DNA of 64,000 nt from Warburgia ugandensis (lineage: Eukaryota; Streptophyta; Magnoliopsida; Canellales; Canellaceae): positions 45,530,057 through 45,594,056 of the forward strand of contig CP141137.1 of the NCBI GenBank assembly GCA_035236585.1. Direction: 5' to 3'. The position numbers were made by a program, and so were the translations under genes. The notes beneath the pieces were generated by a model. That model saw only the letters and a program-made list of their open reading frames with translations. It made no database searches and was not told where the DNA came from. Below are positions 13,358-25,249 of the stretch, in pieces. Numbering within the stretch: position 1 is the stretch's first letter; the number at the start of each line of letters is the position of its first letter.

Positions 13358-15538
13358 TCAACTGCAATTGGTTTGAAGACACCAATAGCACCAATAGAGA
13401 TGTGGACTGATAAGTCTACAATATATTCTTCTCTACATATATTCGGAAGTCATGCATAGGTGATGTATAATTCCCAAGAAAGAACAAAGCTAGATTCGAA
13501 ATCTAGGAAACGTATATTCTTGGGGTATGCTGATAGAGTTAAGGGGTATCGCCTGTCAGATCCCACAAGGTTATCATCAGTAGAGATGTGATCTTTGTAG
13601 ACAATAAACTGTAAAGTGAAGAAAAATATAGCACTTTGAAAGAGACTACTATTGTTCAGATAGAAGATTAGATTCTTCTGAAGCAATATGAGAGCACGAG
13701 GAACAAGAATCAAATGAGGCTGATGATGTAGAAGTTCGATAGTCAACACGTCAGACGAGAAAACCATCATCACACTCAAATTATGTTATGGCAAGCAATT
13801 GTGCACATTATCTTCTAACAAAAGATGGAGAGCTATCAACTTTCGAGGAGGCTATTCATAGTCTTGATAATTCTCTATGGATGATATCAATGCAAAAAGA
13901 AATTGGAGCTTTGCACAAAAATAAATCATGAAAACTTGTGCCACTACCACACAAACAAAAAGCCATCACTAATAAGTGGGTCTATAAGATCAAACGAGAT
14001 GGCAACAATCAAGTGGAGTGATATTGTGCAAGACTAGTGGTAAAAGGACATGCTGAAAAAGAAGGTATTAACTTTAATGATATATTTTCTCCTGTTGTTA
14101 GACAGACAACTATTAGACTAGTTGTAGCAATGTAAGCTAGTTTTGATTTACATGTGAAAATAGGTTTTCTTCATGTGAAGTCGAAGAAGAGATTTACATG
14201 CTCCAATTAGAAGGGCTTGAAGAAAAATACAAAGAAAACTCGGTTTGTAGGTTAACCAAATCTCCATACTGTCTAAAGCAAAAGCCAAGATGTTGGTATC
14301 AGAGATTTGATTCCTTAGGACAGACTCAATTCAGACAATTGTACATATTACAAGAGGTTTAACAATAATGACTTCATTATTTTACTATTGTATATGGATG
14401 ACATGTTGGTTGTAGGCCCCAACAAAGATTGAGTCCAAGAATTGAAGGCATAATTAGCTAGGGAGTTTGATATAAAGGATTTGGGACCCGAAAACAAGAT
14501 TTAGGAATGCAAATTCACCAAGATAAAAAAGGTAGGAAGATTTGGCTTTCTCAAAAGGATTAGCTTAGAAAAATCTTGTGATGCTTCAACATGCAAGATT
14601 GTAAGTCAATCTCTACCCTTGTTGCTATCAATTTTAAATTATCCTCAAGTATGAGTCTTAATAATGAAGCAAAGAGGATGGAAATGTCTCAAGTATCGTA
14701 TGCATTAGCAGTGAGAAGCCTAATGTATATTATGATTTGTACAAGACCAGATCTTTCTCAAGCAATTGGCATGGTTAATAGATTTATGGAAAATCCTCAT
14801 AGAGAGCATTGGAAGGGGAGCCTTGGCACAATGGTAAAAGTTGTCATCATGTGACCATGAGGTCACAGGTTCAAAGTGTGGAATCAGCCTCTTGCAAAAT
14901 GCAAGGTATGGCTGCCTACTATAGGCCCTTGTGGTCCACCCTTTCCCCGAACCCCACATAGGCGGGAGCTTCATGCACTAGGGATCCTTTTTCTCATAGA
15001 GAGAATTGGAATGCTATTAAGAGGATCTTTAAATATATTAAAAGGACCTAGGATGCTGCATTATTTTTGGAGGATCAGAATTTATTGTCAGAGGCTTTGT
15101 TGATTTAGATTTTGCAAGTGATCTTGATAAAAGAAAATCCACTACAGGTTATGTGTTTATACTTGCAGGAGGAGCAGTGAGTTGGATATCCAAATTACAA
15201 ATAGTTGTGGCTTTATCGACAACAGAAGCAGAATATATGGCAGCTACACAAGCATGTAAGGAGACAATCTGGATTACAAGACTAATGGAAGAACTCGAGC
15301 ACAAACAAGAAAACATTTCTATGTATTGTGATAGTTGGAGTGCCTTGCATATCATAGGATCCTATTTTTTATTCCAAGACAAAGCACATAGGTATACAAT
15401 ATCACTTTGTTCGAAAAGTAGTAGAAGAAGGAAGTGTAGATATGAAAAAGATTCGCACAAAAGATAACCTAGCAGATATTGTAACAAAGGCAATCAACAC
15501 CAATAAATTTATATAGTGTAGATCCTTCTATGGCCTAG
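13358..15538 (+). pseudogene. Ty1/copia polyprotein fragment, integrase C-terminus, reverse transcriptase and RNase H
   Basis: The segment opens with IGLKTP and EMWTD, then QERTKLDSKSRKRIFLGYAD and KGYRL. Reverse transcriptase landmarks follow: NKWVYKIKRDG, EGINFNDIFSPVV, FIILLLYMDDMLVVGPNKD with the YMDD box (about 14370-14430), and KDLGP. RNase H landmarks include ICTRPD, KSTTGYVF, AGGAVSW and STTEAEYMAATQA, then KIRTKDN near the end. Several stops and frameshifts are present and a SINE interrupts it at 14815-14992. It is a dead pol gene of the Tnt1/Tork-like type by motif wording. Confidence 0.92.
14815..14992 (+). mobile_element. Au-type tRNA-derived SINE, full length
   Basis: The 178-bp insert begins GGGGAGCCTTGGCACAATGG (pol III A-box-like). 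A B-box-like GGTTCAAAGTG follows, and then the Au-family body with CCTCTTGCAAAATGCAAGG, CCCTTGTGGTCC and GCGGGAGCTTCATGCAC. It ends in a T-rich run. It is flanked by 19-bp duplications at 14796-14814 and 14993-15011 (CTCATAGAGAG followed by C/A and ATTGGAA). The match to Au SINE is from recognition of the family consensus. Confidence 0.9.
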
Positions 15539-15598
15539 TAGAAATGTAAGCAGCATGCAATTAGCAAGTGTTGAAAGTATAGATATAAAAATTGACTT

Positions 15599-15610
15599 TA
15601 AGTGGGAGAA
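15599..15610 (+). other. Copia polypurine tract
   Basis: AAGTGGGAGAA lies directly before the TG of the 3' LTR, the standard place and sequence style for plus-strand priming in copia elements. Confidence 0.75.
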
Positions 15611-15645
15611 TGTCAATAGTAAAGTTATTTTTCAAACTCATAGTT

Positions 15646-15748
15646 GACTTTACTAGTCAAAGCCCGCCATTGCAGACTTGACTGGTCAAGGCCGCCATTG
15701 TTAACCAATCAAGCCCACTATTGCCGACTAATCAGGCCCACCGTTACA
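15646..15748 (+). repeat. Tandem motif block in the copia U3 region
   Basis: Four degenerate units of 22-29 bp each contain GACT, a GTCAA/ATCA core and a GCC..CC(A/G)(C/T)(C/T)(A/G)TT core. A partial fifth unit follows. They lie just upstream of the TATA-like box, as enhancer repeats do in some plant copia LTRs. Confidence 0.65.
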
Positions 15749-15768
15749 GACTAGTCACGCAACCCTTG

Positions 15769-15779
15769 TCTATAATAAA
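15769..15779 (+). promoter_or_regulatory. TATA-like box of the copia LTR
   Basis: CTATAATAAAG lies within the LTR, directly downstream of the tandem motif block. Function is inferred from position only. Confidence 0.45.
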
Positions 15780-16062
15780 GAAGAGCTCAGAAGAAAATGA
15801 CAGAGTAGTGAGTGAGTGAAATCTCATTTGAAGAAAGAAAATTTCCTTTGAGAGTTCTCCTTTTGTTGAGAGAGGAGAGAGTTTGTGTTTGTTCTCTCCT
15901 TGTATATAGAGAGAAGTTATAAAGTTTCTTCTCATAGTGAAAATCCTTCTACTCTTGCCCATGGTTTTTCTCTAAATTTAGTTTGAGAGTTTTTCACATA
16001 AATATTTTGTGTCTCAATTTTATTTAGTTGCTTGATACTGCTTCACCCAATTTTTGTTAACA

Positions 16063-17174
16063 TAATAAACCTAATTTTTTTTAGCTATAGTTTCATACAA
16101 TATCTCTGTATTTTTTCTCCTTCTTTAAGCAAGTTCCTAGTGAAGGATACGAGTACAAAGGACCATTTAGTCCCTCGTAGTTTAGCCTTACATTCCAGTA
16201 TTACATCCTTACAATTTTCTCTTTTCTTTGGGGATTAGCATAGTTAAGGACTAGAGGTGGACGAACCAAAAGAACACTAAGTAAAGCATTTTTGGGGGGA
16301 TTGAGATAATTGTCCCTTGCTTTTCCTAATGAGCCCCTTAATAAATTATGTAAATGGCTACAACTTAAGGTTACGCTCAAATTTTTGAATATCAGAAATG
16401 TTCACAATGTTTTCTTTACTTTAATCTCTCATACTTTGAAATTCTAATCTACTTGATAATCCTAATTATTGTTTTTTTTAGTTAAAATATGAACTTTTGA
16501 ATGTTTTACTGTCTATTTTATCATTGACAGCAGTAGTTGCTAAGATAATCTAATGGGTGAGAACATTGGATCCTGGCTAATCTCAACGAAGAGAAATACT
16601 ATGAATGATAAAGATCTTCAAAAATACTAGGCCACCAAAAGTTATAACTGTTTGTAACCATTTATTAAAGGCCTCATGAGTTAAAACAAAGGACGCATTT
16701 GTCACAACGCCTTTTTATTCTTTGTTCACAGCATCTTGCATATTTTTTCCTTTTCCTTGTGGGGCACCTGGTTAAGGACCTCAGCTAGGAGGTGAGATAC
16801 CGCTAGTCCGCCACAATTTCATCTATTGCTAGTCAAGGAGACAATTATCCGGCCTCACTTTGCCATTAAACCTTCAAGCTAACTTTAGGACAAAGGCAAG
16901 GACTAACTAGAATGAGCTTACACAAAGGCCCCAGTCAATCTGCATTGCACATGTTGCGAACACACACGGAATCCAGTGAGTCTTGTCCGGGCACACTGCT
17001 TGGGCCAAAGGACACGGGGGCATCTTCAACACCCTAAATATTTCTGATGCAATTCTCACACTCTCATTATATCAAAAAGGAAGAAACAAAAAAAAGAAAA
17101 AGAAAACTCTTAACACTTTCTTTGAGTATGTTGCACTATCAATTGGCAAAGAGTTTCAGTATGGTGGACTATCA

Positions 17175-17267
<93 letters not shown>

Positions 17268-19000
17268 CCAGTAAAGGTACAAATGGGACCTGCTGAGAGA
17301 AGGATTCATATAGGCTAACTATCTCAATGATCCACACCATTTCTCTGGTAGAGCTCGTTGCATTGAGCATAGACAAAAACTCATCGCCTTTGATGATTTA
17401 AGCCTGCATTTTAAATTCTTACTATCTGTTTGAAGCAAATCAAAGGCATAAGATATTAACATGTGTCCGACTGGTACTTCTGACAAGTACAATTTATACT
17501 GGTAGAAATTTATGAATTTAACCCTATACTATTGGTAATTTCTTCCTTGTATCCCAAATGCAAATCTTAAATCATTTATACTCACACATAACCGCCCAAT
17601 TGAATAGTAGCCAAATTTGCGATGGAAGCTAACGCCTTTAACCTTCTCCGATGTGACTAGTTTACATGGACCTTGACTGTCATTTTACCATTAAAAAGTA
17701 AACGAGAAGACAGTTACTATCCATGAGTGAGTGTTCGTAACTGAAGATCAAAAGGCTACCATTGAGGGTAGACGGAAAACAAATGGGATTTTGGTACGAC
17801 ACGATTTGAGAATACGGGTTTCTGGAGTACAAGCAGAAAGAACCCAACAATCGATTGGTCGAACCATTGCCTTTTCGTACATTTGTGCTAGCCCTGTCTG
17901 CTAGGAAACCCCAGGACCAAAAGAAAGACTTGTCTTTTATTTATATTTCTCTCTTTGTACAAAGTGAATCCAGAGGTCTTGTGTTTCTCTCACCCTTCCC
18001 CCAACTCAAAGAACCCAACAACCTCAGACCCTAACTAGTTCAATCACTAACATTGAAAAAAGATTCCTTCTATATATCCTCAATGTGATCTATAGCCTTT
18101 ATTACATTTGTATGTTCTGTCCAAAATGAGCGTTTAGTGGAAGTACATGCCCAACAAATGAAAAGGGACTCCGAAACATCATATAGAGAATGACTAACAG
18201 AAATCACAAGAGTAAGGGTTTTTATTTTATTTGTGAGGAATATAACAAGAATCGGAAGTGGTTCTTCCGTTGCTTAATGAATTAAAAATAGCAAGAGATG
18301 AGAGGACCTACATTGGACTTTGATCATAGAGGTGCAGCGAGTAGGCGAACATATATAAGTTAACCATAGCGAGAGAGAACCAGAGTTGTGGGCAGGCCAA
18401 GGGCCGGGAGAAATGTGAATTAGAGGGGCAGTAATATCATTTTTCAGAATAAAATTCTGGGTGTTGCTTTAATAGCACATAAAGAATGATTCTTAATAAC
18501 CAAAAGAGTAATACATAATGGAGGAAAGCTGTCACGGAGTGTGACCCGTTCAGCCGCTTTCTTCGACGCCGTCTATCCCGGATACCAAAAATTGCAAGGT
18601 GTTTTTGTTGTTGAATGTATAATAAACAGCTAGCTGATTCTTTCCTATGATAAAAGTACATTTTTTTAAGATGCTAGACTCATTTAATCCGCACATGTTT
18701 TCAACTACTCTATATCCAAAGCTTGAATATACAGTAAGTTTCTAGCTGTTTGTTTCCTATGATCAGAAATGCATTTTTTCATATGTTAAGACTGTTCCAA
18801 TCCACGCTCTAAAGCTTGAAATCAGATGAACTGTTAGGATCAACCAAAAGGTGTGGTCTTCAAGCAAAAGAAGGCTGCCACGCGATGGCTTACCACGTAG
18901 TGTTGCTCCATGATGGTGTTCCTCGAAGGAATGAATAAATTAGTATTTATATACAGCAAAAAAGAGAAATGTGGGGAGTAAGGACTCCATGCTTACAATG
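16063..19000. other. Intergenic, no recognisable gene
   Basis: Both strands lack a coding region with recognisable domains. Open frames are short and not supported. Apart from the (GA)n tract at 17179-17266 I see nothing I can name. Confidence 0.6.
17179..17266 (+). repeat. (GA)n microsatellite
   Basis: About 44 uninterrupted AG units. Its translations give accidental RE and LS repeats that are not genes. Confidence 0.98.
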
Positions 19001-19250
19001 TAATGCATTTACGAAGACCCACTTTAAATAAATATCAATGACTAAAACCAACTTAGCTTTTGGTGCATTTACTTAGACCTTTTTAAATAAGAGCTAAATT
19101 TACGGACACCTCGCTTGGTGCATTTTACTAAGACCCATACTTTAAATAAGAGTTAGATATTCAGTAGCTTATGGTGCATTTATAAAGACCCGCTTATTAT
19201 TCATAAGACTAAAATCCACTGGTTTTTATAGCATTTACGAAGACATTGTC
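19001..19250 (+). repeat. ~57-bp tandem repeat, about five units
   Basis: Units start near 19001, 19061, 19116, 19172 and 19229. They share TGGTGCATTTAC, AAGACCC and TTTAAATAAGAG with much divergence. No coding frame runs through it. Confidence 0.75.
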
Positions 19251-19507
19251 AAAGCTGACTACCACACGTGAGTGTGAGATTTAGCACAAGGGCAAGGAGC
19301 ATTCGGATTCAGAAGTTCTACCGTAATGACATAAATATAGCTTGAAATTGCTGAGATTAAAAGGGCTACTAATGATGAACATTATCGCGGAAATTTATCC
19401 ATTATAATCCTATCGCTTTAAATTATGCTATACTAATAAAAAAGAACATAAAGTTGTGTGAATTCAAGAACAGTAAACCACTGCGGACCCCCGATAGTGC
19501 TTCCTGT

Positions 19508-19690
19508 AGTCCACTTCTTTTGACAAACAAATGGGGGATTTACGTTTTGATGGGGCCGCGTGAAGTTCAAAAGACGAGAAGATTATTGAATCCTTCTGTA
19601 TTAGAGTATCTTAATGGAATTAATATATATTCTTAGGACTGCATGGAACAGGGATAATTTAGATAATAAACACGTGGTTCACGTTGGACG
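19508..19690 (+). repeat. Dispersed single copy of the ~190-bp repeat
   Basis: The segment with CCACTTCTTTTGACAAACAAA, GATGGGGCC and CTTAGGACTGCATGGAACAGG resembles the tandem units at 24520-25097. It is a lone diverged copy about 5 kb away. Confidence 0.6.
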
Positions 19691-19760
19691 GTGAGTGGTC
19701 CCTGATCGTCGAAAGGGGAAGGCGATCAAATCCTTCTGTATTTATCTACCATATATTAAG

Positions 19761-19763
<3 letters not shown>

Positions 19764-19815
<52 letters not shown>

Positions 19816-19828
19816 GTGTGTGTGTGTG
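19764..19828 (+). repeat. (TA)n(TG)n compound microsatellite
   Basis: About 24 TA units run into a short TG run. Confidence 0.97.
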
Positions 19829-19929
19829 GCACTTTGAACTTGAACCCTATAACAGCTTGTGCCGAATGGCATTTTTCTCTGAACCCTATTTTCCATTGTC
19901 GTATTGCAGAAATTTTTTAATATTTTAAT

Positions 19930-22900
19930 TACTTTTGTTTTATTCGTGTTATATTGGTGGAATGAATGGGCGTTAAAGAATTTGCTTATATTCATCCTCT
20001 CTTTTTTCAGCCACTTAGCATTTATATCTCAATTCCTTCAAATTCTACTTCTACTTGAATATCTCCTCTAATCAATTCATAAAATCTCTTCCTCTCTAGA
20101 GTTTTCTATTTAACTTCTAATTCTTTTTTTTTTTTTTCCTATTACTCAAACAAGTAGACTTATCCTACTATCAATTTGTGAAATCTCTCCCTCTCTAACA
20201 TTTTTATTTAACTTCTAATTTTAATGTTTAAGAATAGATATAGTTTACTACTCTTAACTATTGTTACACTTTGTCATTAAACAATTATTTTCATAGATTA
20301 GCCCTCAACTATTGAAATTTTTTACCATGAGTCCTTCCATCTAGCACGTCAATGGACATTGACGGATGTCTGATCTAGGCCCCACAGCATACATTTTAAT
20401 ATTTTAGAATACATTTTTACAAAATTTATTCAAGTACAAAAGCAAAAAAGAAACAATAGTTTAAAGACTAAATTGTTGTTTGCAAATAGTTCTGTATCTC
20501 GCTAGAAAAGATGACAAGGATAAATTCTAACGGATCATTTTTTGATATCTGATTTGGTACTAAGGACATCTAATTGAGGGCCAATTTAGATGGACGTCTG
20601 GGATCCATAAAAAGTACCAAAAAGATAGGTATCCACCCTAGATTTATTTAATATATATATCAATATATATGTATGTATGGAAGAAATTATCCTCTCTCTC
20701 TCCCTCCCTCCTTTCTTACTATGCAACCCGGGTTTTAAAGAGTATTATCTTCTTAAATTCTTTTTAAAAGGAAAACCTCCTATTTAAAAATTCATTTGTA
20801 CAACAAAACATGTAGAAGAAAAACCTTTTCATTGAAATTGATTTATAAAAAAATAAAAAAATAAAATATTGAGTATTAACCATCCTTAACATACAAATTG
20901 AGAATTTCAAAACTAATGTTTGTGTTTCATTAAAATCAATTTTATTTTCAAAAAGTATGCCCAAGGATTCTCAATCACAGCCCAATTACAATGTAATAAC
21001 CAATGAATAGAATTACATTCACAGTCAACAAGGTAATATGAGGAAGACAAATCTTAAATAATCTCATGACTCACCTTTCTTCTTTAGTTTCCTTTCTCTA
21101 AGTATTTTGCCCCTTGTTCCTATGCTTTTTGTGATGAATCTGCATGTTTAATTATATTTGATCATACACATACCTAATAGATGAATTCAAATTGCAAACT
21201 CAAAAACAACAACATCTTGCACATGCATGAGGTCAAAATCAAGTTTAATAATGTAAGAAAATTTCACGACTATCTTACCTTAGTCCTTTCATGATGTGCA
21301 TTTATAGGGATTCATAAGTATTCATATATCATCACTTCACCTAAACATATAATCATATTTCATAAGCCATATAAATTATGATTATCAAAATCTTAAAATA
21401 AGCCCTCATTAAAAACAACGACATTAGCACTTTAGTCGATGGATATCTCGCTCCCTTAGGCACCTTGGCAAATATGTTTATCAATTGATCATGAGTACTT
21501 TTCTAACAATTGCCTCAGTTTCATCTTACATAAAACCTCATTTCAGCTTACGCAAGGCCATCATTTGACTCTCCATGAACCAAAATAGAAATCTCCTAGG
21601 AACACCATACTCATGATCAAATCACTGAATCATGTGACTGCTAGGATTCTAGAGGGACTTAGACTATATCCTCACGGGGTCCACAATTCACTCAAAAGGG
21701 TGACGTAGCACCTATAGTGAAATCCACCAGTAGAAGAAAGTGAATTATAATTTCAAATGATCTGCATGTTTTCTAACAATTATAATATGAGATTTATCAT
21801 CTATATAAAAATGATGTTTTATTTATCATCTAGGCATTGAAAATAAAGTTTTCCAAATGATGTATTGACAAATTTATTTCTAACTACTAAACTTGTATTT
21901 TAAAAATAATGATTTTCCTTTGGTTTTAAAATACATGGAAAGTATGATTGATAGCATAGGATATTTTCATGGCCATGATGTATGTTTGAATATGTGAAAT
22001 TTTGGTAAGTTAAGAATACTTGCTAAATATGATTATGAAAATCTCTAAAATAAGATGCTTTAAATTTATAAAGAAGTTTATAAAGAAGTAATGATTTGAA
22101 AAGTTTTGATATGCCAACTGAGATCACATGATTTAAATTTATAAAGAAGTAATGATTTGCAAATCATATAACTAATGAGATATTGGGTATGATGATACCT
22201 TGGTTATATAATTTTTGTAGTATAAAGTACTTGGTGGGCACTATGCCAAGTGGTTATTATACGAGTTAGCATCCCAATCCCTTTGTAGTAGTCCTTATGC
22301 AAGAAAATCATCTCCTTACATAGAGATCTCAATCATCCAAGGAACCAATGCTCAAAATCCTTGATAACTCATTACTTACAGGTATAAATCAACTTTAAAA
22401 CTATCATACTCATGGCCTGGTATTTGGCCAACCACTTGATCTTTGGAGTAGTTTTTAAAGGTGTTAATTCAGCCATCCATTTTAGATAGTCCCACACATT
22501 TAATTTGAAAACTGCCTAACACATTAAACAACATGCCTAGACCATGCACGTACTTCTATTTGATTAAAATTAGTCATGAAATCTTTAGTTAATGAGAAGC
22601 AACTCTATCATGCATATTTTCCTTGAGGTTTGATCCTATTTTTATCTCAAAGCCTTTATACATGGCTCACAAGGGAACAAGATATACTTAGAGTCATAAT
22701 GTCTAGTACATTCAAATCACATTAAGACAAACAATAGCAAGGTACTATAATAAGTTGTATTCCAACACGATCTAAAAGTATGCTTACACCAAGAGATAAA
22801 TTGTGCAAGAATTCAACAATGCTAAATACTTCTAAAAATGATCAAAATGTAATTTAGTAAACTCATTGGGACATACTTTCAACATACTATTTAAGCACAT

Positions 22901-24519
22901 TATATTGGCATCCTATATTTCTCCTTAAAGTGCATATCTTTTTAGGATTTGAATACCAATTTACAGCATCAATTATATATGCAAGTCAGAAGAGAACAAC
23001 TTGATAAGAAAATAAGATTATCTACAGTCCAAAATAGTGATTTGAAATGGACATACTAAATGTTAAAAGGTGGTCCTATAATAGCATTATTATAGGAGCT
23101 CAATGAAGATCAAAAGGGTGCTAGAAGTTCATGGCATTAACAATTCCAATATACAATGTTAGTATGAAACTTTATGTTGTCCAAAACATTATAGCCTAGA
23201 ACTACCTACTTCAAGTCATAGATCTACAGCATTTTTTCTGAAGCTTTTGGTATTGGGGACACAATTCAAATTGAAATTGTACTTCAAACTTAGATAGTAC
23301 ATCAAAATAAAATTTTAGTTTAAAGTCTATATCGCACATCCAATATTCAAATCATGCATCTAATTTCAGATCATGTGTCACAATCGCTCATTACAAATCT
23401 AAACTAAAGTCATATATATATATATATATATCATCAAATTTTACTATGATGTAATGATTTTGATTAGAAGATGGATTTATAATTGAGATCTTGTCATGAA
23501 TTAGTGGTTCAGATCTTCTAAGATCATTCAACGATCAGGATCAACTTTAAAGCGGTCCTATGTCACTAATCAGTGAATAAAGCCATGAGATCTCAACTAT
23601 TAGAACCTAATCCAATTCTCCAGCCTTAAATCGATAATAGAAACACAAAACAATCTCTGAAAATTTAGATTTGCTATCTAGATAGACATGTGCAAGTTTG
23701 GATAAAAAATCTATGAAAATGGATGATTGGACTTGTGGATCGATGTACCCAACTAAAGATTGTCACTCTGATCTCACTTTTAGATAGTCATATATGTGGT
23801 TCATCGACCATTGACCATAGAAAATGGTTAGATTTGGATTTTTTCCAACCATCCAACCACGATTAACAAACATAGCAAGCAAATTCGAGCCACAACAATC
23901 TAGATTTCTTTTGATAATAAATCTATGAGTAACAGTTGTTGGAAAACTCAAGTCTAGTTGTTCGGTTAGGTTTGTTATTGACAAGGTAGAAATCCATTGA
24001 TCTTCCCTTTTCTATCAATAGATGTAGCATTTTTCAACTTGAATCAACATGCATCTCAAGAAAAAATCTTTGAAAAATGTAGATCTACACATGCAATAAC
24101 TAACAATGAAAGATTGTAAAGGAACAGAGAAGAATTCTAACTCAAACCATGTTTACCAATTGTGATTATTGCAGAAGAAGGTGAAGACTATCACCAATGA
24201 GGTGTTTTAATATCAAATGTGTTGTCTTCTTTGTTTTTCTCGACAACTACTAGTTTACCCTATCCAAAGACCCTCTCATAAGCTTTTTCTTAGTCAATAA
24301 AGATCATGTAGAGGTCCTTCCTTTTTTTATATTTCTCTATCAATTATCTAAGTAGGAAAATAGCTTCCATGGTAGACCTTATAGGCAAATATAGGAATAT
24401 TGTTTTCTTTCTAATAAACCTTAAAATCTCTCTCTTACTTTCTTTTTTCCTGTATGTATTTGTCTCTCTTCTTCCTTTCCACCTCATTTTCAAAAGTAGG
24501 CCCTTCTTGAATCAAAATT
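19930..24519. other. Intergenic AT-rich DNA, no recognisable gene
   Basis: No domain, splice-supported frame or LTR pair was recognised. A duplicated phrase (TTTATAAAGAAGTAATGATT near 22080 and 22140) and an AT run at 23416-23431 are the only structures seen. The base composition would fit old transposon sequence, but I cannot name a family. Confidence 0.5.
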
Positions 24520-25097
24520 ATTTCTCAAAGAAGGTCCCACTTGAATTGGTGTTGTGGATCAATGATCAAATGATTCATGAATGCAACACATGGGAAAACA
24601 TACTAGATAGGACCTCTTAATGGATTTAATATATATAGTAAGAATTATTTGGAACATAGATAATTTAACTCACAACAAAAAATTTCATGGTTATTTGTCT
24701 TCTTATAGCCCACTTCTTTTGCCAAATAAACACATGATTCACATTTTGATAGGGCCATTGTGACAATCAAAAGATCTGAACATGATAAGACCCTTAGTAT
24801 TAGGATCTACTAATGAAGTTGATACATGCTTAGGATTGCTGGGACATGAATAATTTAACTCTACCCAAAGTTTTCCATGTTTATTTGTCTTCTTCTCATA
24901 GCCCAATTCTTTTGACAAATAAATACATAATTCATGTTTTAGTGGGGACCACTGTGATTGTTAAGAGATGCAAAAATGATCAAACCATTCCTTATTAAGA
25001 TCTCTTAGTGTACATAATACATACTTAGGATTGTTTGGAATAGGAACACTTTACTCTCTGCAAAAAAATTTCATGATTATTTGTCTCTTACCTCATA
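24520..25097 (+). repeat. ~190-bp tandem repeat, three units
   Basis: The phrase TTATTTGTCTTCTT followed by TAGCCCA recurs at about 24691-24710, 24881-24900 and, diverged, at about 25079. The first two TAGCCCA sites are 193 bp apart. Units share CTTCTTTTGACAAATAAA and TACTTAGGATTG. No coding function is seen. Confidence 0.7.
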
Positions 25098-25249
25098 GTT
25101 AGGAGCCTCTTAACATAGGCAGGACTTATAAGTTTCATATCAAGACGTATAAGTTTTTGCTTTTCTCCTGTAATGCATAGTCAAGAGCCTTCCTTTTGCA
25201 TATCTCAGGGTTCCTATCTTTACCAGAAATAACAAGAACAAGTACATGG

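Larger units (their letters stand above)
15611..16062 (+). repeat. Ty1/copia 3' LTR
   Basis: A 452-bp segment starting TGTCAATAG and ending TTGTTAACA follows the polypurine tract. It contains promoter-like features: a repeat block at 15646-15748 and a TATA-like box near 15769. No 5' LTR partner is recognisable in the window, so its age cannot be estimated here. Confidence 0.75.

Noticed and set aside
14820..14880. tRNA-like A-box and B-box sequence
   Set aside because: It belongs to the tRNA-derived head of an Au-type SINE and lacks a full cloverleaf.
17047..17376. RE- and LS-repeat proteins
   Set aside because: Pure translation of the (GA)n microsatellite.
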